The notes under the pieces are model-generated. The model saw only the letters and a list, made by a program, of their open reading frames with translations, did not search any database and had not been told where the DNA came from. Made by a program: the position numbers and the translations under genes. From assembly GCA_017549805.1 (NCBI GenBank), contig JAFYNJ010000008.1, positions 186,001 to 250,000 on the forward strand: a stretch of DNA of 64,000 bases. The letters are read 5' to 3'. This document shows, one piece after another, positions 43,006 to 52,491 of the stretch. Numbering within the stretch: position 1 is the stretch's first letter; every line of letters begins with the position of its first letter. This DNA is from Bacteroidales bacterium. Lineage in GTDB: Bacteria > Bacteroidota > Bacteroidia > Bacteroidales > F082.

Positions 43006-44301
43006 ATGAAACGATCCATCCTATTCACCATCATTTTATTGGCCTCCTGTTCCATCATGGCACAGGAAAGCGCCTCCTACCGCTTCACATTGGAGGACTG
43101 CATCCGTTTCGCATTTGCCAACAGCTACGAGCGCAAATCCATGGAGCTTTCGGGCAAGTCGTTGGAAGCCTCTTACGAACAATCCAAGATGCAGCGCCTG
43201 CCAAGCTTGAATGCCTCAGCCGGACAGAACATCAGCAACAATGCCAACGGTTGGTCTTCGTCGGGCAACCTCAGCCTGGGTTCTTCCGTGACCATCTATC
43301 AAGGCGGGCAAATCAACAATACCATCGAGCAAAGCCGCCTCAACCTGGAACGCAACGCAGTACAGATGGAGCGTTACGACAACCAGACCACCACGCAGAT
43401 CCTGCAGAGTTTCCTCACCATCCTCGGCAACCAAGAACTGCTGAAATACCAACTCGAGGTGCTGAAAACCAGTAGCGAGCAACTGCATCAAGGTCGCGCC
43501 AAATACAAGGCCGGAACCATCTTGGAAAGCGACCTCCTGTTGCTGGAAGCGCAATACTATAGCGATTCGAACAACATGGTTGACACGCGCATCAACATTG
43601 AGAACAACTTACTTGACCTGAAGGTGTTGCTTTCCATGAACCCCTCCGACAACTTGGAAATAGTCACCCCCAACACCGAGAACCTCGACGGACTTAAGGA
43701 AAGTCTCCCCTCAGAAGAAGAAGCCATCAGCCTCGCCCTGGAAACCATGCCCGACTTGAGGATGAGCGACTATGACATCAAGATTGCCGAGAAGAGCCTC
43801 GACATGGCCAAAGGCAATTTCCTGCCGTCAGTTTCAGCCAACGCCAGCGTGGGCATGGGAGTCCTCTCGTTCGATGGCAGCGGGATGAGACAATGGTACA
43901 GCACCCCAACGGAATCCGCCGGCATCTCGGTAAATATCCCGATCTTTAGCCGCGGCTCCAACAAGACCAACCTCAAGAAGAGCCAGATCTCACTGCAACA
44001 GGCGCAACTCGACTATGAGCAGACTCAGCTAAGCGTCCGCCAAACCGTTGTACAGGCTTATCGTAACGTGATTTCCGCCTACAATGCCTACAAGGTGTCG
44101 GAAGTCAGAGAAAACGCCTACAGCAAGAGCTTCGATGCCTACAACATGCAATACCGCTATGGCAAGATCACCACGGTCGAACTCCTGCAACAGCAAAACA
44201 ATTACCTCAACGTCCTGAACTCCTATATTCAAAACAAATACAGCTTGCTGATGAAACGCAAGATCCTTGATGTTTATATGGGAAAGAACGTGACTTTATG
44301 A
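43006..44301 (+). CDS. TolC family outer membrane efflux protein
   Basis: 431 residues. Signal peptide MKRSILFTIILLASCSIMAQ, then two OEP repeats of long amphipathic helices. The barrel strands include SSVTIYQGGQINN and SVNIPIFSRGSNKTN. The outer membrane channel of the tripartite exporter encoded by the next three genes. The ATG lies a few bases after a -7-like TTTCTTTG (42994-43001). Confidence 0.95.
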   Translation: MKRSILFTIILLASCSIMAQESASYRFTLEDCIRFAFANSYERKSMELSGKSLEASYEQSKMQRLPSLNASAGQNISNNANGWSSSGNLSLGSSVTIYQGGQINNTIEQSRLNLERNAVQMERYDNQTTTQILQSFLTILGNQELLKYQLEVLKTSSEQLHQGRAKYKAGTILESDLLLLEAQYYSDSNNMVDTRINIENNLLDLKVLLSMNPSDNLEIVTPNTENLDGLKESLPSEEEAISLALETMPDLRMSDYDIKIAEKSLDMAKGNFLPSVSANASVGMGVLSFDGSGMRQWYSTPTESAGISVNIPIFSRGSNKTNLKKSQISLQQAQLDYEQTQLSVRQTVVQAYRNVISAYNAYKVSEVRENAYSKSFDAYNMQYRYGKITTVELLQQQNNYLNVLNSYIQNKYSLLMKRKILDVYMGKNVTL

Positions 44302-44325
44302 GATAAAAGATAAGAGATAAGAGAT
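44302..44325. repeat. 7-bp tandem repeat before macA-like gene
   Basis: AGATAAA/AGATAAG/AGATAAG/AGATATG, the last unit containing the start codon's ATG. Confidence 0.85.
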
Positions 44326-45609
44326 ATGAAAAAGAAAAAGAAAACCTGGTTGATCATTTTGGGCATCATTGTGTTGGCCCTCATCGTCTTCTGGATTGTG
44401 AAATCGTCCAAGTCATCCAAGAAGGAACTCGTGATCCGCACCCACGTGGTGGGTGAATACACCGTGGAAAACACCGTCACGGCGACGGGTACCATCGAGC
44501 CGGTGGAGACCGTGGAGGTCGGCACCCAGGTATCAGGCAAGGTGGAAAAGATCTATGTCGATTTCAACGACGTGGTAAAGAAAGGCCAGTTGCTGGCTGA
44601 ACTGGACAAGTTGACGCTCAACCAAAGCGTCAGCCGGGCCAAGGCAAGTCTCACTTCGGCTGAAAGCCAGCTCAATTATGCCAAGCTCACCTACGAGCGC
44701 ACCAAACAGCTCTATGAGTCCAATGCAGCCACGCTTGCCTCGTACCAAGAAGCCCAGAACACCTACACCCAGGCGCAGATGAGCAAGAAGAACGCACAGG
44801 CCTCATACGACCAGGCCTTGGTGGATTTGAGCTACGCCGAAATCTATTCACCCATCGACGGCGTGGTGCTCGACCGTGCCGTGGAAGTGGGCCAGACCGT
44901 GGCTGCCTCGTTCAGCACGCCTACCCTCTTCACCCTGGCCAACGACCTCACCAAAATGCAGGTGGAAGCCGCCGTTGATGAGGCCGACATCGGACAGGTG
45001 CAGATCGGACAAAGGGTTGACTTCACCGTCGATGCCTACACCTATGAAACCTTTGAAGGCACCGTGAACCAGATTCGCATGAAGGCAACCACCACCAGCA
45101 ACGTGGTGAAATATACCGTCATCATCAGCGCCCCGAACCCGGATCTGAAGCTCTTCCCGGGCATGACCGCCAATGTGACCATCATCACCGAAGAGGAAAC
45201 CGGACTTGCGGTACCCGCCGAGGCATTCAACTTCACCCCCGATGAACAGGTGCTGAAAGCCATGCGCAAGAATGGTGAAGAACCTGGTCCCGGAGGCAAG
45301 GGCATGCCGCAAGGCGAGCGCCCACAGATGGGCGAGCAAGGTCCACAGGCTTCCAATATGTCAATGGTTTGGCTGAAAAAAGGCAATGAAATCATGCCTC
45401 GTCCCGTCAAGACCGGCATGAGCGACGTTGCCTACAAAATCGTGGAAGAAGGTCTGCAAGCCGGTGACTCTGTCGTGCTCTCGGCACAATATGTCGCCAA
45501 GGAAAAACAGGTGAAGAAGGGTGACAACCCCTTCATGCCAGGCCCTCCCGGAAGAAACAAGAACAACAGTAACAACAAAAGCGGCGGTGCCCCCGCAGGA
45601 CCGAGATAA
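44326..45609 (+). CDS. MacA-like periplasmic adaptor subunit
   Basis: 427 residues. One N-terminal TM helix (TWLIILGIIVLALIVFWIV), a lipoyl/barrel-sandwich domain (VEVGTQVSGKVEKIYVDFND), an alpha hairpin (NQSVSRAKASLTSAESQLNY), and beta-barrel/membrane-proximal domains (VVAEAFNFTP-like region). A low-complexity Gly/Pro/Gln insert (GPGGKGMPQGERPQMGEQG) near 325 is common in Bacteroidetes MacA. Bridges the TolC-like protein and the MacB-type permease. Confidence 0.94.
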   Translation: MKKKKKTWLIILGIIVLALIVFWIVKSSKSSKKELVIRTHVVGEYTVENTVTATGTIEPVETVEVGTQVSGKVEKIYVDFNDVVKKGQLLAELDKLTLNQSVSRAKASLTSAESQLNYAKLTYERTKQLYESNAATLASYQEAQNTYTQAQMSKKNAQASYDQALVDLSYAEIYSPIDGVVLDRAVEVGQTVAASFSTPTLFTLANDLTKMQVEAAVDEADIGQVQIGQRVDFTVDAYTYETFEGTVNQIRMKATTTSNVVKYTVIISAPNPDLKLFPGMTANVTIITEEETGLAVPAEAFNFTPDEQVLKAMRKNGEEPGPGGKGMPQGERPQMGEQGPQASNMSMVWLKKGNEIMPRPVKTGMSDVAYKIVEEGLQAGDSVVLSAQYVAKEKQVKKGDNPFMPGPPGRNKNNSNNKSGGAPAGPR

Positions 45610-45612
45610 GCC

Positions 45613-46362
45613 ATGAGCGAACCTACATCCATCATCAGGGTCGAAGGCTTGAAGCGCACCTTCGTTGTGGGCAGCGAGGAAGTGCATGCCCTCAAGGGCG
45701 TGTCGTTCGAGATCTGCCAAGGTGAGTTCGTAAGCATCATGGGCTCTTCGGGCAGTGGCAAGTCCACTTTGCTCAACATCCTTGGTTGCTTGGACCAGCC
45801 TACGGCTGGCGAGTATTTCATCGACGGCATCTCTGTCAGGGAACGCAGCAAAAACGAGCTGTCAGAAATCCGCAACCGCAAAATCGGCTTCGTGTTTCAG
45901 TCTTACAATTTGCTGCCTCGCACTTCCGCCTTAGAAAATGTGGAGCTGCCGTTGGTCTATAACCCCGACATTTCGCACCGTGAACGCCATGAGAGAGCCC
46001 GTCACGCCTTGGAATTGGTAGGTTTGAAGGACCGCATGGACCACATGCCCAACCAACTCTCCGGCGGCCAGCAGCAGCGTGTGGCCATCGCCCGCGCCTT
46101 GGTCAACGACCCCGTCATCGTGCTCGCCGACGAAGCCACCGGTAACCTCGACACCCGTACCTCCTACGAGATCATGAGCCTGTTCCAAAGCCTTCACGAA
46201 CAGGGCAAGACCATCGCCTTCGTCACCCACGAATCGGACATCGCCGTATTCACCGAACGCACTATCTTCCTGCGCGACGGCCACATCCTCCGCGACGAGC
46301 CCGTGGCCTCCAAGTCGGCCACCGAAGCCCTGAAAGCCCTCCCCGTCGAAAACGATTACTAA
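45613..46362 (+). CDS. MacB-type ABC transporter ATP-binding protein
   Basis: 249 residues. Walker [15 protein letters not shown]-loop [14 protein letters not shown], signature [15 protein letters not shown], Walker [14 protein letters not shown] and the H-loop FVTHESD. Belongs to the LolD/MacB family; starts 3 bp after the adaptor gene. Separate ATPase and permease genes instead of the fused E. coli MacB. Confidence 0.96.
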   Translation: MSEPTSIIRVEGLKRTFVVGSEEVHALKGVSFEICQGEFVSIMGSSGSGKSTLLNILGCLDQPTAGEYFIDGISVRERSKNELSEIRNRKIGFVFQSYNLLPRTSALENVELPLVYNPDISHRERHERARHALELVGLKDRMDHMPNQLSGGQQQRVAIARALVNDPVIVLADEATGNLDTRTSYEIMSLFQSLHEQGKTIAFVTHESDIAVFTERTIFLRDGHILRDEPVASKSATEALKALPVENDY

Positions 46363-46378
46363 CTTCTGACTTCTCAAA

Positions 46379-47599
46379 ATGGACATCTTAAACCTCATAC
46401 GAATATCGGTCAAAGCCCTGCTGCGCAACAAGACACGCACCGCCCTCTCCATGCTGGGCATCGTGATCGGCATCGCTGCCGTCATCGCGGTGGTCAATCT
46501 CGGCGAGGGACTGAAGGAAAGCACCGCCAACCAGCTGTCGGACATGGGTACCAACCTCATCATGGTAATGCGTGCCAACCAGCGTCGTGGCGGCATCAGC
46601 ATGGGCTCCTCCAATGTGGAGTCACTCACTGTGAACGACTGCGAACTGATTGCCAAGAATGCCAAGAACATCACCATGGTCAGCCCCGTGGTCAACAGTG
46701 CCGGACAAATCGTGAACGGCTCCAAGAACTGGTCGGGCACGGTGTATGGCGGCTCACCCGATTACCTTGAGATCAGGAAATACAGCATCGCCACTGGCGT
46801 CAACTTTACTGACGACGACATCAAGAAATACTCCAAGGTGGGCTTGATCGGCCAAACCATCGTGGAAGAGCTTTTCGACGACGGCGAGGATCCCATCGGT
46901 AAGACCATCCGTATCGGCAGCATGCCCTTCAAAGTCATCGGCACATTGAAGGAGAAAGGCGAGAACGGCATGGGCATGGACCAAGACGATATCGTCATCA
47001 TGCCCTATTCCACCGTGCAGAAGCGCATGTTGGGCATCAACCACATCCAGCAGATCGTTTGCTCCGCTGCTTCCGAAGATGTAGCCGAGGCCGCCGTGGA
47101 AGAAATCGAAAACATCCTTCGCGCCTCGCACAAGATCCCCACGGGAGGCAACGACGACTTTGAGGTCCGCACCCAACAGGAGATGCTGGAGATGATGACC
47201 TCCATGACCAGCATGATCACCACCGTGCTCATCGCCATCGCGTTGATATCGTTGTTGGTCGGCTGTATCGGCATCATGAACATCATGTATGTCACCGTCA
47301 CCGAGCGCACCAAGGAGATCGGCCTCCGCATGTCGATTGGCGCCAAGAACTCAGCCATCCTGATGCAGTTCCTCACCGAGAGTATCATCTTGAGCTTGAT
47401 CGGCGGCGTGTTGGGATTGTTGCTGGGAATCGGCTTGTCCTACGTGGTAGCCCTGTTCATGTCATTGCCTTTCGTGATCAACTATTTATGGATGGTCATC
47501 GCCTTTGTTTCTTGTGCCATCTTGGGTTTAATCGCCGGTTTCTTCCCTGCCTTGAAGGCTTCGAGGACCGACCCGATCAACGCTTTGAGGTATGAGTGA
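46379..47599 (+). CDS. MacB/FtsX-type ABC transporter permease
   Basis: 406 residues: N-terminal TM (ALSMLGIVIGIAAVIAVVNLG), a periplasmic MacB_PCD domain of about 220 residues, then three C-terminal TM helices of the FtsX fold (TTVLIAIALISLLVGCIGIMN). The family hallmark is IMNIMYVTVTERTKEIGLRMSIGAK. Final gene of the export operon; a short ACTTCTN repeat lies just before it. Confidence 0.95.
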   Translation: MDILNLIRISVKALLRNKTRTALSMLGIVIGIAAVIAVVNLGEGLKESTANQLSDMGTNLIMVMRANQRRGGISMGSSNVESLTVNDCELIAKNAKNITMVSPVVNSAGQIVNGSKNWSGTVYGGSPDYLEIRKYSIATGVNFTDDDIKKYSKVGLIGQTIVEELFDDGEDPIGKTIRIGSMPFKVIGTLKEKGENGMGMDQDDIVIMPYSTVQKRMLGINHIQQIVCSAASEDVAEAAVEEIENILRASHKIPTGGNDDFEVRTQQEMLEMMTSMTSMITTVLIAIALISLLVGCIGIMNIMYVTVTERTKEIGLRMSIGAKNSAILMQFLTESIILSLIGGVLGLLLGIGLSYVVALFMSLPFVINYLWMVIAFVSCAILGLIAGFFPALKASRTDPINALRYE

Positions 47600-47682
47600 G
47601 TGTAATAAATTGATTGTCAATTTGTTAATTCTTTCAAAAGAAAAAACTTCAGAAAAAACATTGCCATAATCAAAAAAGGTTG

Positions 47683-47690
47683 TATTTTTG
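47683..47690 (+). promoter_or_regulatory. promoter of tRNA-Lys
   Basis: -7 box TATTTTTG with TTG at 47661, the expected -33 spacing. Confidence 0.7.
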
Positions 47691-47704
47691 CAGCCGCAAA
47701 TGAT

Positions 47705-47777
47705 GCTTCCGTAGCTCAGTTGGTAGAGCACCTGACTCTTAATCAGGGTGTCCAGGGTTCGACCCCCTGCGGGAGTA
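47705..47777 (+). tRNA. tRNA-Lys (anticodon CTT)
   Basis: Acceptor GCTTCCG/CGGGAGT (with G-T pairs) plus A73, D-arm GCTC/GAGC, anticodon stem CCTGA/TCAGG with loop CTCTTAA (anticodon CTT), T-arm CAGGG/CCCTG with loop TTCGACC. No encoded CCA. Confidence 0.93.
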
Positions 47778-47784
47778 CATCCAG

Positions 47785-47814
47785 AAAGCCGTTGAGAAAT
47801 CGACGGCTTTTTTT
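47785..47814 (+). terminator. terminator after tRNA-Lys
   Basis: AAAGCCGT pairs with ACGGCTTT, followed by TTTT. Confidence 0.88.
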
Positions 47815-47824
47815 GTTGTCAAAA

Positions 47825-48370
47825 CTATAGCACCCGCTCGGTAATGACTCGCCACTCCCCTGGCTTCAAGTCGCCGAGTGAAATGTTGCCGATTTGCACA
47901 CGGATGAGACGCAATGTAGGGAAACCCACCGCCGCCGTCATGTGGCGCACCTGTCGGTTTTTCCCTTCAATAAGGGTAATTTTGATCCAGCTGGTGGGGA
48001 TGTTGGCACGGTAACGGATGGGCGGCACCCGCTCCCACAGATCCTCTGGCGGGACAGCCATCTCGGCCTTACATGGCTTGGAGCGATACCCCTTGATGAC
48101 CACACCTTTCGACAACTGCTGCAACGCCTCCGGGGTGATCTGCCCATCCACTTGGACCAAGTAGGTGCGAGGATGTTCAAACTTGGGATCCAACAACTTC
48201 TTGACCAGTTTCCCGTTGTCGGTCAGCAGCAAGGCGCCTTCGCTGTCATGGTCCAACCGCCCCGCGGCATACACGCCAGCAGGAAATCCGAACTCATTCA
48301 AGGCACGATGCCCTGCCTCGGGAGTAAACTGGCTTAACACGCCGTATGGTTTATTGAACAAAATCACCAT
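47825..48370 (-). CDS. rRNA pseudouridine synthase (RluE/RsuA family)
   Basis: 181 residues from ATG 48370 (a GTG two codons upstream overlaps the apbE stop). Catalytic aspartate in GRLDHDSEGALLLTDNG; the family end motif GKNRQVRHMTAAVGFPTLRL is present. No N-terminal S4 domain, which points to RluE (23S rRNA U2457). Last gene of the ftsB-like to apbE chain. Confidence 0.92.
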   Translation of the reverse strand: MVILFNKPYGVLSQFTPEAGHRALNEFGFPAGVYAAGRLDHDSEGALLLTDNGKLVKKLLDPKFEHPRTYLVQVDGQITPEALQQLSKGVVIKGYRSKPCKAEMAVPPEDLWERVPPIRYRANIPTSWIKITLIEGKNRQVRHMTAAVGFPTLRLIRVQIGNISLGDLKPGEWRVITERVL

Positions 48371-48372
48371 AA

Positions 48373-49368
48373 TCACTGATCCAATAAGACAAAGCCATCC
48401 GTGGCGAAAGTCTCCAACTCGTTATTCTCATTGACGAAGATGTAATAAGCCTCCACTCCGTCCATGCCGTTGATGAGCTCCAACGATCGCTCCATGCCCA
48501 TCACCATGCAGATGGAGGCCAGTGCATCAGCCCAAGTGGCATTTTCGGCAATCACCGTGGCGCTCAACAAGTTGTGCTCCACAGGATAGCCTGTACTAGG
48601 ATCGATGCAATGAGAATAGCGCTTGCCGTCGCGCTCCACATACTTACGGTAGCTACCCGAAGTGACGATGCCCTTGTCCTGCAACTCCACACGCTGCTGG
48701 ACCACACGCTCCGAATCCCAATCGGCAGCCGGTTTCTCAATACCTACCACCCATCGTTTCCCGCCGGGCTTGGTTCCACGTGCAAAGACCTCGCCCCCGA
48801 TGTCAACAATATAGCTATCAACGCTTTTGGAATCCAACAAGGCACTGACGAGATCGGTGGTATAGCCTTGGGCAATGGCATTGAAATCCAACATTATGGC
48901 AGGGTTTTCCTTGACCACTTTGCCTTCTTCAATACGAACCTTCCTATAATCCACCAATTGCAGTAAACTGTCAATCAGTTCTCCGTTTTCCGTTATCCGT
49001 TCTCCGTTCTTTGCTCCAAAGCCCCATGCCGCCACCAAAGGCGAGATGGTCGGGTCGAAACTGCCATCGGAAAGACGCGCTGCCTCTTGGGCGATATTGA
49101 AATTGTCGATAAAGATCTCATCCAACTCCACTTCTTCGTTGCGGTTCACCTTGGAAATCACCGAACTGTCCACCCAGAGGTTCACCGAAAGGTCCACGGC
49201 ATGAAAGATCGAGTCGATCTCCTTTTGGAAATTCCTTCCTTGCTCATCGTAATAGGTTATGGAGTATGTCGATCCTTGCACGAAGCCTTGCAACATCATC
49301 TTCTTGGGTTGACTGCCGCACGAAGCCAACAACACAAGCAGTGTGAGTATCGTTCCGATTTTTCTCAT
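48373..49368 (-). CDS. apbE: ApbE, FAD:protein FMN transferase lipoprotein
   Basis: 331 residues; lipobox LLVLLASC. Attaches FMN to threonine of exported Nqr/Rnf-type redox subunits. Signature regions: DPTISPLVAAWGFG, MLDFNAIAQGYTTDLV, VDIGGEVFARGTKPGGK and the Mg-site TVIAENATWADALASI. A 7-bp tandem repeat (AACGGAG units) is embedded in frame near residue 122, encoding NGERITENGEL. The start overlaps the stop of the DUF5686 gene by 4 nt (ATGA). Confidence 0.95.
   Translation of the reverse strand: MRKIGTILTLLVLLASCGSQPKKMMLQGFVQGSTYSITYYDEQGRNFQKEIDSIFHAVDLSVNLWVDSSVISKVNRNEEVELDEIFIDNFNIAQEAARLSDGSFDPTISPLVAAWGFGAKNGERITENGELIDSLLQLVDYRKVRIEEGKVVKENPAIMLDFNAIAQGYTTDLVSALLDSKSVDSYIVDIGGEVFARGTKPGGKRWVVGIEKPAADWDSERVVQQRVELQDKGIVTSGSYRKYVERDGKRYSHCIDPSTGYPVEHNLLSATVIAENATWADALASICMVMGMERSLELINGMDGVEAYYIFVNENNELETFATDGFVLLDQ
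48978..49012. repeat. 7-bp tandem repeat inside apbE
   Basis: Coding-strand units AACGGAG/AACGGAT/AACGGAA/AACGGAG, read in frame as NGERITENGEL. Confidence 0.85.
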
Positions 49369-51737
49369 AATTCAAATGTCATGCTATATTTGAACGCAAA
49401 GTTATCAAAAACAGACGGATAAGCGTATGCACCATAACGATAAAACACGCCAGCTCCAATGTTTACCAACGGCAAGCTCAGCAAACCCTTGACCACAAAA
49501 CCGCTTTCAAAATAGCCCTGTTCCAGAGTCGGGACACCCCAGCCCATATCCGTCACCAAACTCAGCTGAGGCTTGAACCACTGCGAGTTGGGACTCCAAA
49601 GGGAGCCTTGAAAGTCATGGCATAGGAACAGCGACACAAAACGGTCGCAGAAGAACTCATTCTCACGCATGGTGGCGAAACTGCCTGGCGAATAGAGTCC
49701 AAACGGCTCGTATGACCCCAACAAGTTGAAGGTCTCCATTATCGGACAACTTTCAGAGGCATATCCTGCCTGCAACAGCACCGACGACTTGCCCCAATAG
49801 TGGGTTTGGAAGTCTTTTTCCACCTGCAGTTTGAATCGATCATAATTGTATTCACCGCCTAAGACATCCTTGAAGGAACGTTGATAGGAGAGCCATACCA
49901 CGGGATAATCGGTTCCCATGGATCGAATCCCTTTCGTGGTGCCGACGAACTTCTCCTTGTAGGCAAACCGCACTTTGACCTCTGCATTGGTGAAATGCAC
50001 TGAAGGCATGGTATCGAAAGGCTGGAGATAATAATGCCGATCACCGAAACCGAACGACAGGAAAGCCTTGAAATGACGGGCGAAACGACTGGTATAAAAC
50101 CACTCCGTCCAGTCACCGCGAGCCATAACATTTTCATAAAAAGTATATCGGTAGGCGCTCTCCGAGAACAAACTCTCACCTTCGTCAAACCCGCCAAACT
50201 CGCCCATCGCCGATGACTGATGCGCATGGCGCCAACCCAGTTCCATCTGCCGTTCCGGATCGATGAGCCATTTCCCCTCAAAACCATAATCGAAATCCTT
50301 CAACCTTGTCCAATAGCCGCCAAAACCACTGAGGCGAAAATGTCTTGAAAAACGATCGTTCGTGGCAAGATGCAAGCCAGCATAAAAGCCTCTCAGCGCC
50401 GACAAGCGGAACATGTCGCCAAAAACCAGATCCACGGGTCCCATACTTACCGCCGACTCGTCAATCAGCTTGGTGGTGGCGTTCAGTACCTGATCGAAGA
50501 TATCGTTGCCTTCGGTCAACGAGTCCATGAGATGATAGGTGTTCAGCACCCGTTCGGTCAACGAATCGATGCGGTGTTGGGTCCAAAAGGCATCGTCGCG
50601 GTAGGCAGCTTCCTTGGGCACCAACAGCTCGACTTCAGAGAACGCCCTGTTGGGGAGGTCGGGATGCAGTTCGACATCGGTGACATAGCTTTTTCCGACA
50701 GCCATCATGGGAAAGCTGTACTCATCCACAGCCGCCACCATTTGTGGAAACACCAAATTGGTGTTCAGCTGTTTCGGAAACCATTGCCCTTTGACTTTTT
50801 GGTACAGTTGCTGGACACTGACATTGAACATTCCCCCTTGTTGGTCGGGAGCCGCCTTCACATTTTGCACCGCCCAACCGTCAGAATGGATGGTCATGGT
50901 GCCTCGAAGGCTATTGAAGGTGCTCCCCCTCAAGGGATGAAACGAAATCACATAGAGGGAGTCTGCACCTCCTGCAGGCAACACCGATTCCAAGGTAAAG
51001 AAATAATGGCTTTTGCTATTCCGACTAATGGGGTTGACATAGTCGGTGCCGACAATGCTCACGGTTTCGTCATAGAAGCTGGTGCTCTGCATCTTGCTGG
51101 CAAGATACACTACCTGGGCATCCTTTGCCCCCGACATCTTGGTACCCAGCACGTTCTGTCGAAACTGGTCGGGAGAGCGGAACAGCACTTCCGAAAACGT
51201 CTCCATGATCATGAGATCGCTTTTCTTCAGGAGGCTATCAAACCTGGAGACGCTCTTGGTTTCCCTTAATGTATCGAGCAAAGCGCCAACCTGACTGCTG
51301 TCAACGGTGAAAACCATCTGGTCGTAGATATGGTAGCGGTACGAGTCGATGGAGTTAGGGTTGTTTTCCTTTCGATGCGCCATCACGCTGTCGATGATAC
51401 GGTGGGCAGGATTCTCTCCCGCCTCCACAGTGACCTCACCCAGCTGAAATGCCTTGGGAATGAGAGCAACATCCAAACGGCTAGATTCCATCGGTTTTTC
51501 GAGTGTCTCATAACCCAAACACGAGAACTTCAAGGTACGGATGGGCTCTTGGACATTGATTTCGTATTTCCCGTCGATATCGCTCATCCCGCCAAACTGA
51601 CCATCGTTCACAACGATGTTGACAAATGCCAAAGGCTGTCGGTTTTGGGCATCGGTGACCTTCCCGGCAACAGTATGGTGCTGGGAAAAAAGGCAAAATG
51701 GCAGTAAACAAAGCAGGATCGACAACAGCGGCTTCAT
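49365..51737 (-). CDS. DUF5686 outer membrane protein with carboxypeptidase-like regulatory domain
   Basis: 790 residues. Signal peptide (MKPLLSILLCLLPFCLFSQ), then an N-terminal CarboxypepD_reg-like beta domain (AGKVTDAQNRQPLAFVNIVVND) as in TonB-dependent receptors, but no plug domain. The C-terminal half is rich in aromatic-ended beta strands (GFGDRHYYLQPF, TFEL terminus), so probably an outer membrane barrel. DUF5686 proteins are common in Bacteroidetes; function unknown. Overlaps the DivIC-like gene and apbE by 4 nt each. Confidence 0.88.
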   Translation of the reverse strand: MKPLLSILLCLLPFCLFSQHHTVAGKVTDAQNRQPLAFVNIVVNDGQFGGMSDIDGKYEINVQEPIRTLKFSCLGYETLEKPMESSRLDVALIPKAFQLGEVTVEAGENPAHRIIDSVMAHRKENNPNSIDSYRYHIYDQMVFTVDSSQVGALLDTLRETKSVSRFDSLLKKSDLMIMETFSEVLFRSPDQFRQNVLGTKMSGAKDAQVVYLASKMQSTSFYDETVSIVGTDYVNPISRNSKSHYFFTLESVLPAGGADSLYVISFHPLRGSTFNSLRGTMTIHSDGWAVQNVKAAPDQQGGMFNVSVQQLYQKVKGQWFPKQLNTNLVFPQMVAAVDEYSFPMMAVGKSYVTDVELHPDLPNRAFSEVELLVPKEAAYRDDAFWTQHRIDSLTERVLNTYHLMDSLTEGNDIFDQVLNATTKLIDESAVSMGPVDLVFGDMFRLSALRGFYAGLHLATNDRFSRHFRLSGFGGYWTRLKDFDYGFEGKWLIDPERQMELGWRHAHQSSAMGEFGGFDEGESLFSESAYRYTFYENVMARGDWTEWFYTSRFARHFKAFLSFGFGDRHYYLQPFDTMPSVHFTNAEVKVRFAYKEKFVGTTKGIRSMGTDYPVVWLSYQRSFKDVLGGEYNYDRFKLQVEKDFQTHYWGKSSVLLQAGYASESCPIMETFNLLGSYEPFGLYSPGSFATMRENEFFCDRFVSLFLCHDFQGSLWSPNSQWFKPQLSLVTDMGWGVPTLEQGYFESGFVVKGLLSLPLVNIGAGVFYRYGAYAYPSVFDNFAFKYSMTFEL

Positions 51738-52030
51738 TCCTTGTCCTCGATTTTATAGACCACCTCGTTGTCGCGTTTCATGTAATACTTCTCACGGGCA
51801 ATCTGCTCCATGCCCACGGGGTCTTCCGTCACCATCCGCAGAGAATCGCGATACAAGGCGATATGGGATTGCAGATGCTCGATTTCCTCTTCCTGTTCCT
51901 TCAGCTCACGGTGCAAGTTGACCTGCTTCCGCAAGTTGAATTGGTCAAAGAAGAGGATTACCAGCACAAACACCAAAGTGGCAATCACATAGCGGTTCGA
52001 CAGTTTGTTCAAGATTCTTCTGAAAGTCAT
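51734..52030 (-). CDS. FtsB/DivIC-family septum formation protein
   Basis: 98 residues: a cytoplasmic N-terminus, one TM helix (YVIATLVFVLVILFFDQF, about 14-31), then a periplasmic coiled coil (LREQ-type heptads ending in EEIEHLQSHIALYRDSL) and the family's REKYYMKRDNEVVYKI. Part of the divisome FtsQBL-like complex. First gene of a four-gene envelope operon. Confidence 0.92.
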   Translation of the reverse strand: MTFRRILNKLSNRYVIATLVFVLVILFFDQFNLRKQVNLHRELKEQEEEIEHLQSHIALYRDSLRMVTEDPVGMEQIAREKYYMKRDNEVVYKIEDKE

Positions 52031-52048
52031 GGCGCATTAAATGATTTG

Positions 52049-52056
52049 CAAAAGTA
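52049..52056 (-). promoter_or_regulatory. -7 box of the DivIC-DUF5686-apbE-rluE operon
   Basis: Minus strand TACTTTTG, 18 nt before the ftsB/divIC-like start. Confidence 0.65.
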
Positions 52057-52077
52057 CAAATTTTGAAAGATAAAATG

Positions 52078-52085
52078 TATTTTTG
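52078..52085 (+). promoter_or_regulatory. -7 box for ridA
   Basis: TATTTTTG, 30 nt before ATG 52116; excludes the upstream in-frame start at 52083. Confidence 0.65.
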
Positions 52086-52115
52086 CGGACAGAAAACAAT
52101 CAACAAAAACACATC

Positions 52116-52490
52116 ATGAAAAAAGCCATCGCCACCACAAAGGCACCGGGTGCCATCGGACCTTACAGCCAAGCCATTGCAGCCAACGGAATGCTATTCA
52201 TCTCCGGACAACTTCCCATCGATCCCGCAACGGGCGTCATGCCTGAAGGTATCACGGCCCAAGCCGAACAATGCATGAAAAACCTGGAAGCCATCCTCAA
52301 CGAGGCCGGATGCACTTTCGACAACGTGGTAAAATCGACTTGCCTGCTGGCCGACATGAGCTATTTCGGCGACATGAACGCCGTTTATGGCAAGTATTTC
52401 AAGGGCGACTGCCCTGCCCGTGCCGCTTTCGCCGTCAAAGAGCTTCCCAAGAAGGCTTTGGTGGAGATTGAGATGATCGCTGCGCTCTAA
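52116..52490 (+). CDS. ridA: RidA family enamine/imine deaminase
   Basis: 124 residues from MKKAIATTKAPGAIGPYSQAI. Clears reactive 2-aminoacrylate released by PLP enzymes such as serine dehydratase. Key features: GAIGPYSQA near 12-20, MLFISGQLPIDPATG, and the arginine in DCPARAAFAVKELPKKALVEIE (R105-type carboxylate binder). Full length. Confidence 0.97.
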   Translation: MKKAIATTKAPGAIGPYSQAIAANGMLFISGQLPIDPATGVMPEGITAQAEQCMKNLEAILNEAGCTFDNVVKSTCLLADMSYFGDMNAVYGKYFKGDCPARAAFAVKELPKKALVEIEMIAAL

Positions 52491-52491
52491 A

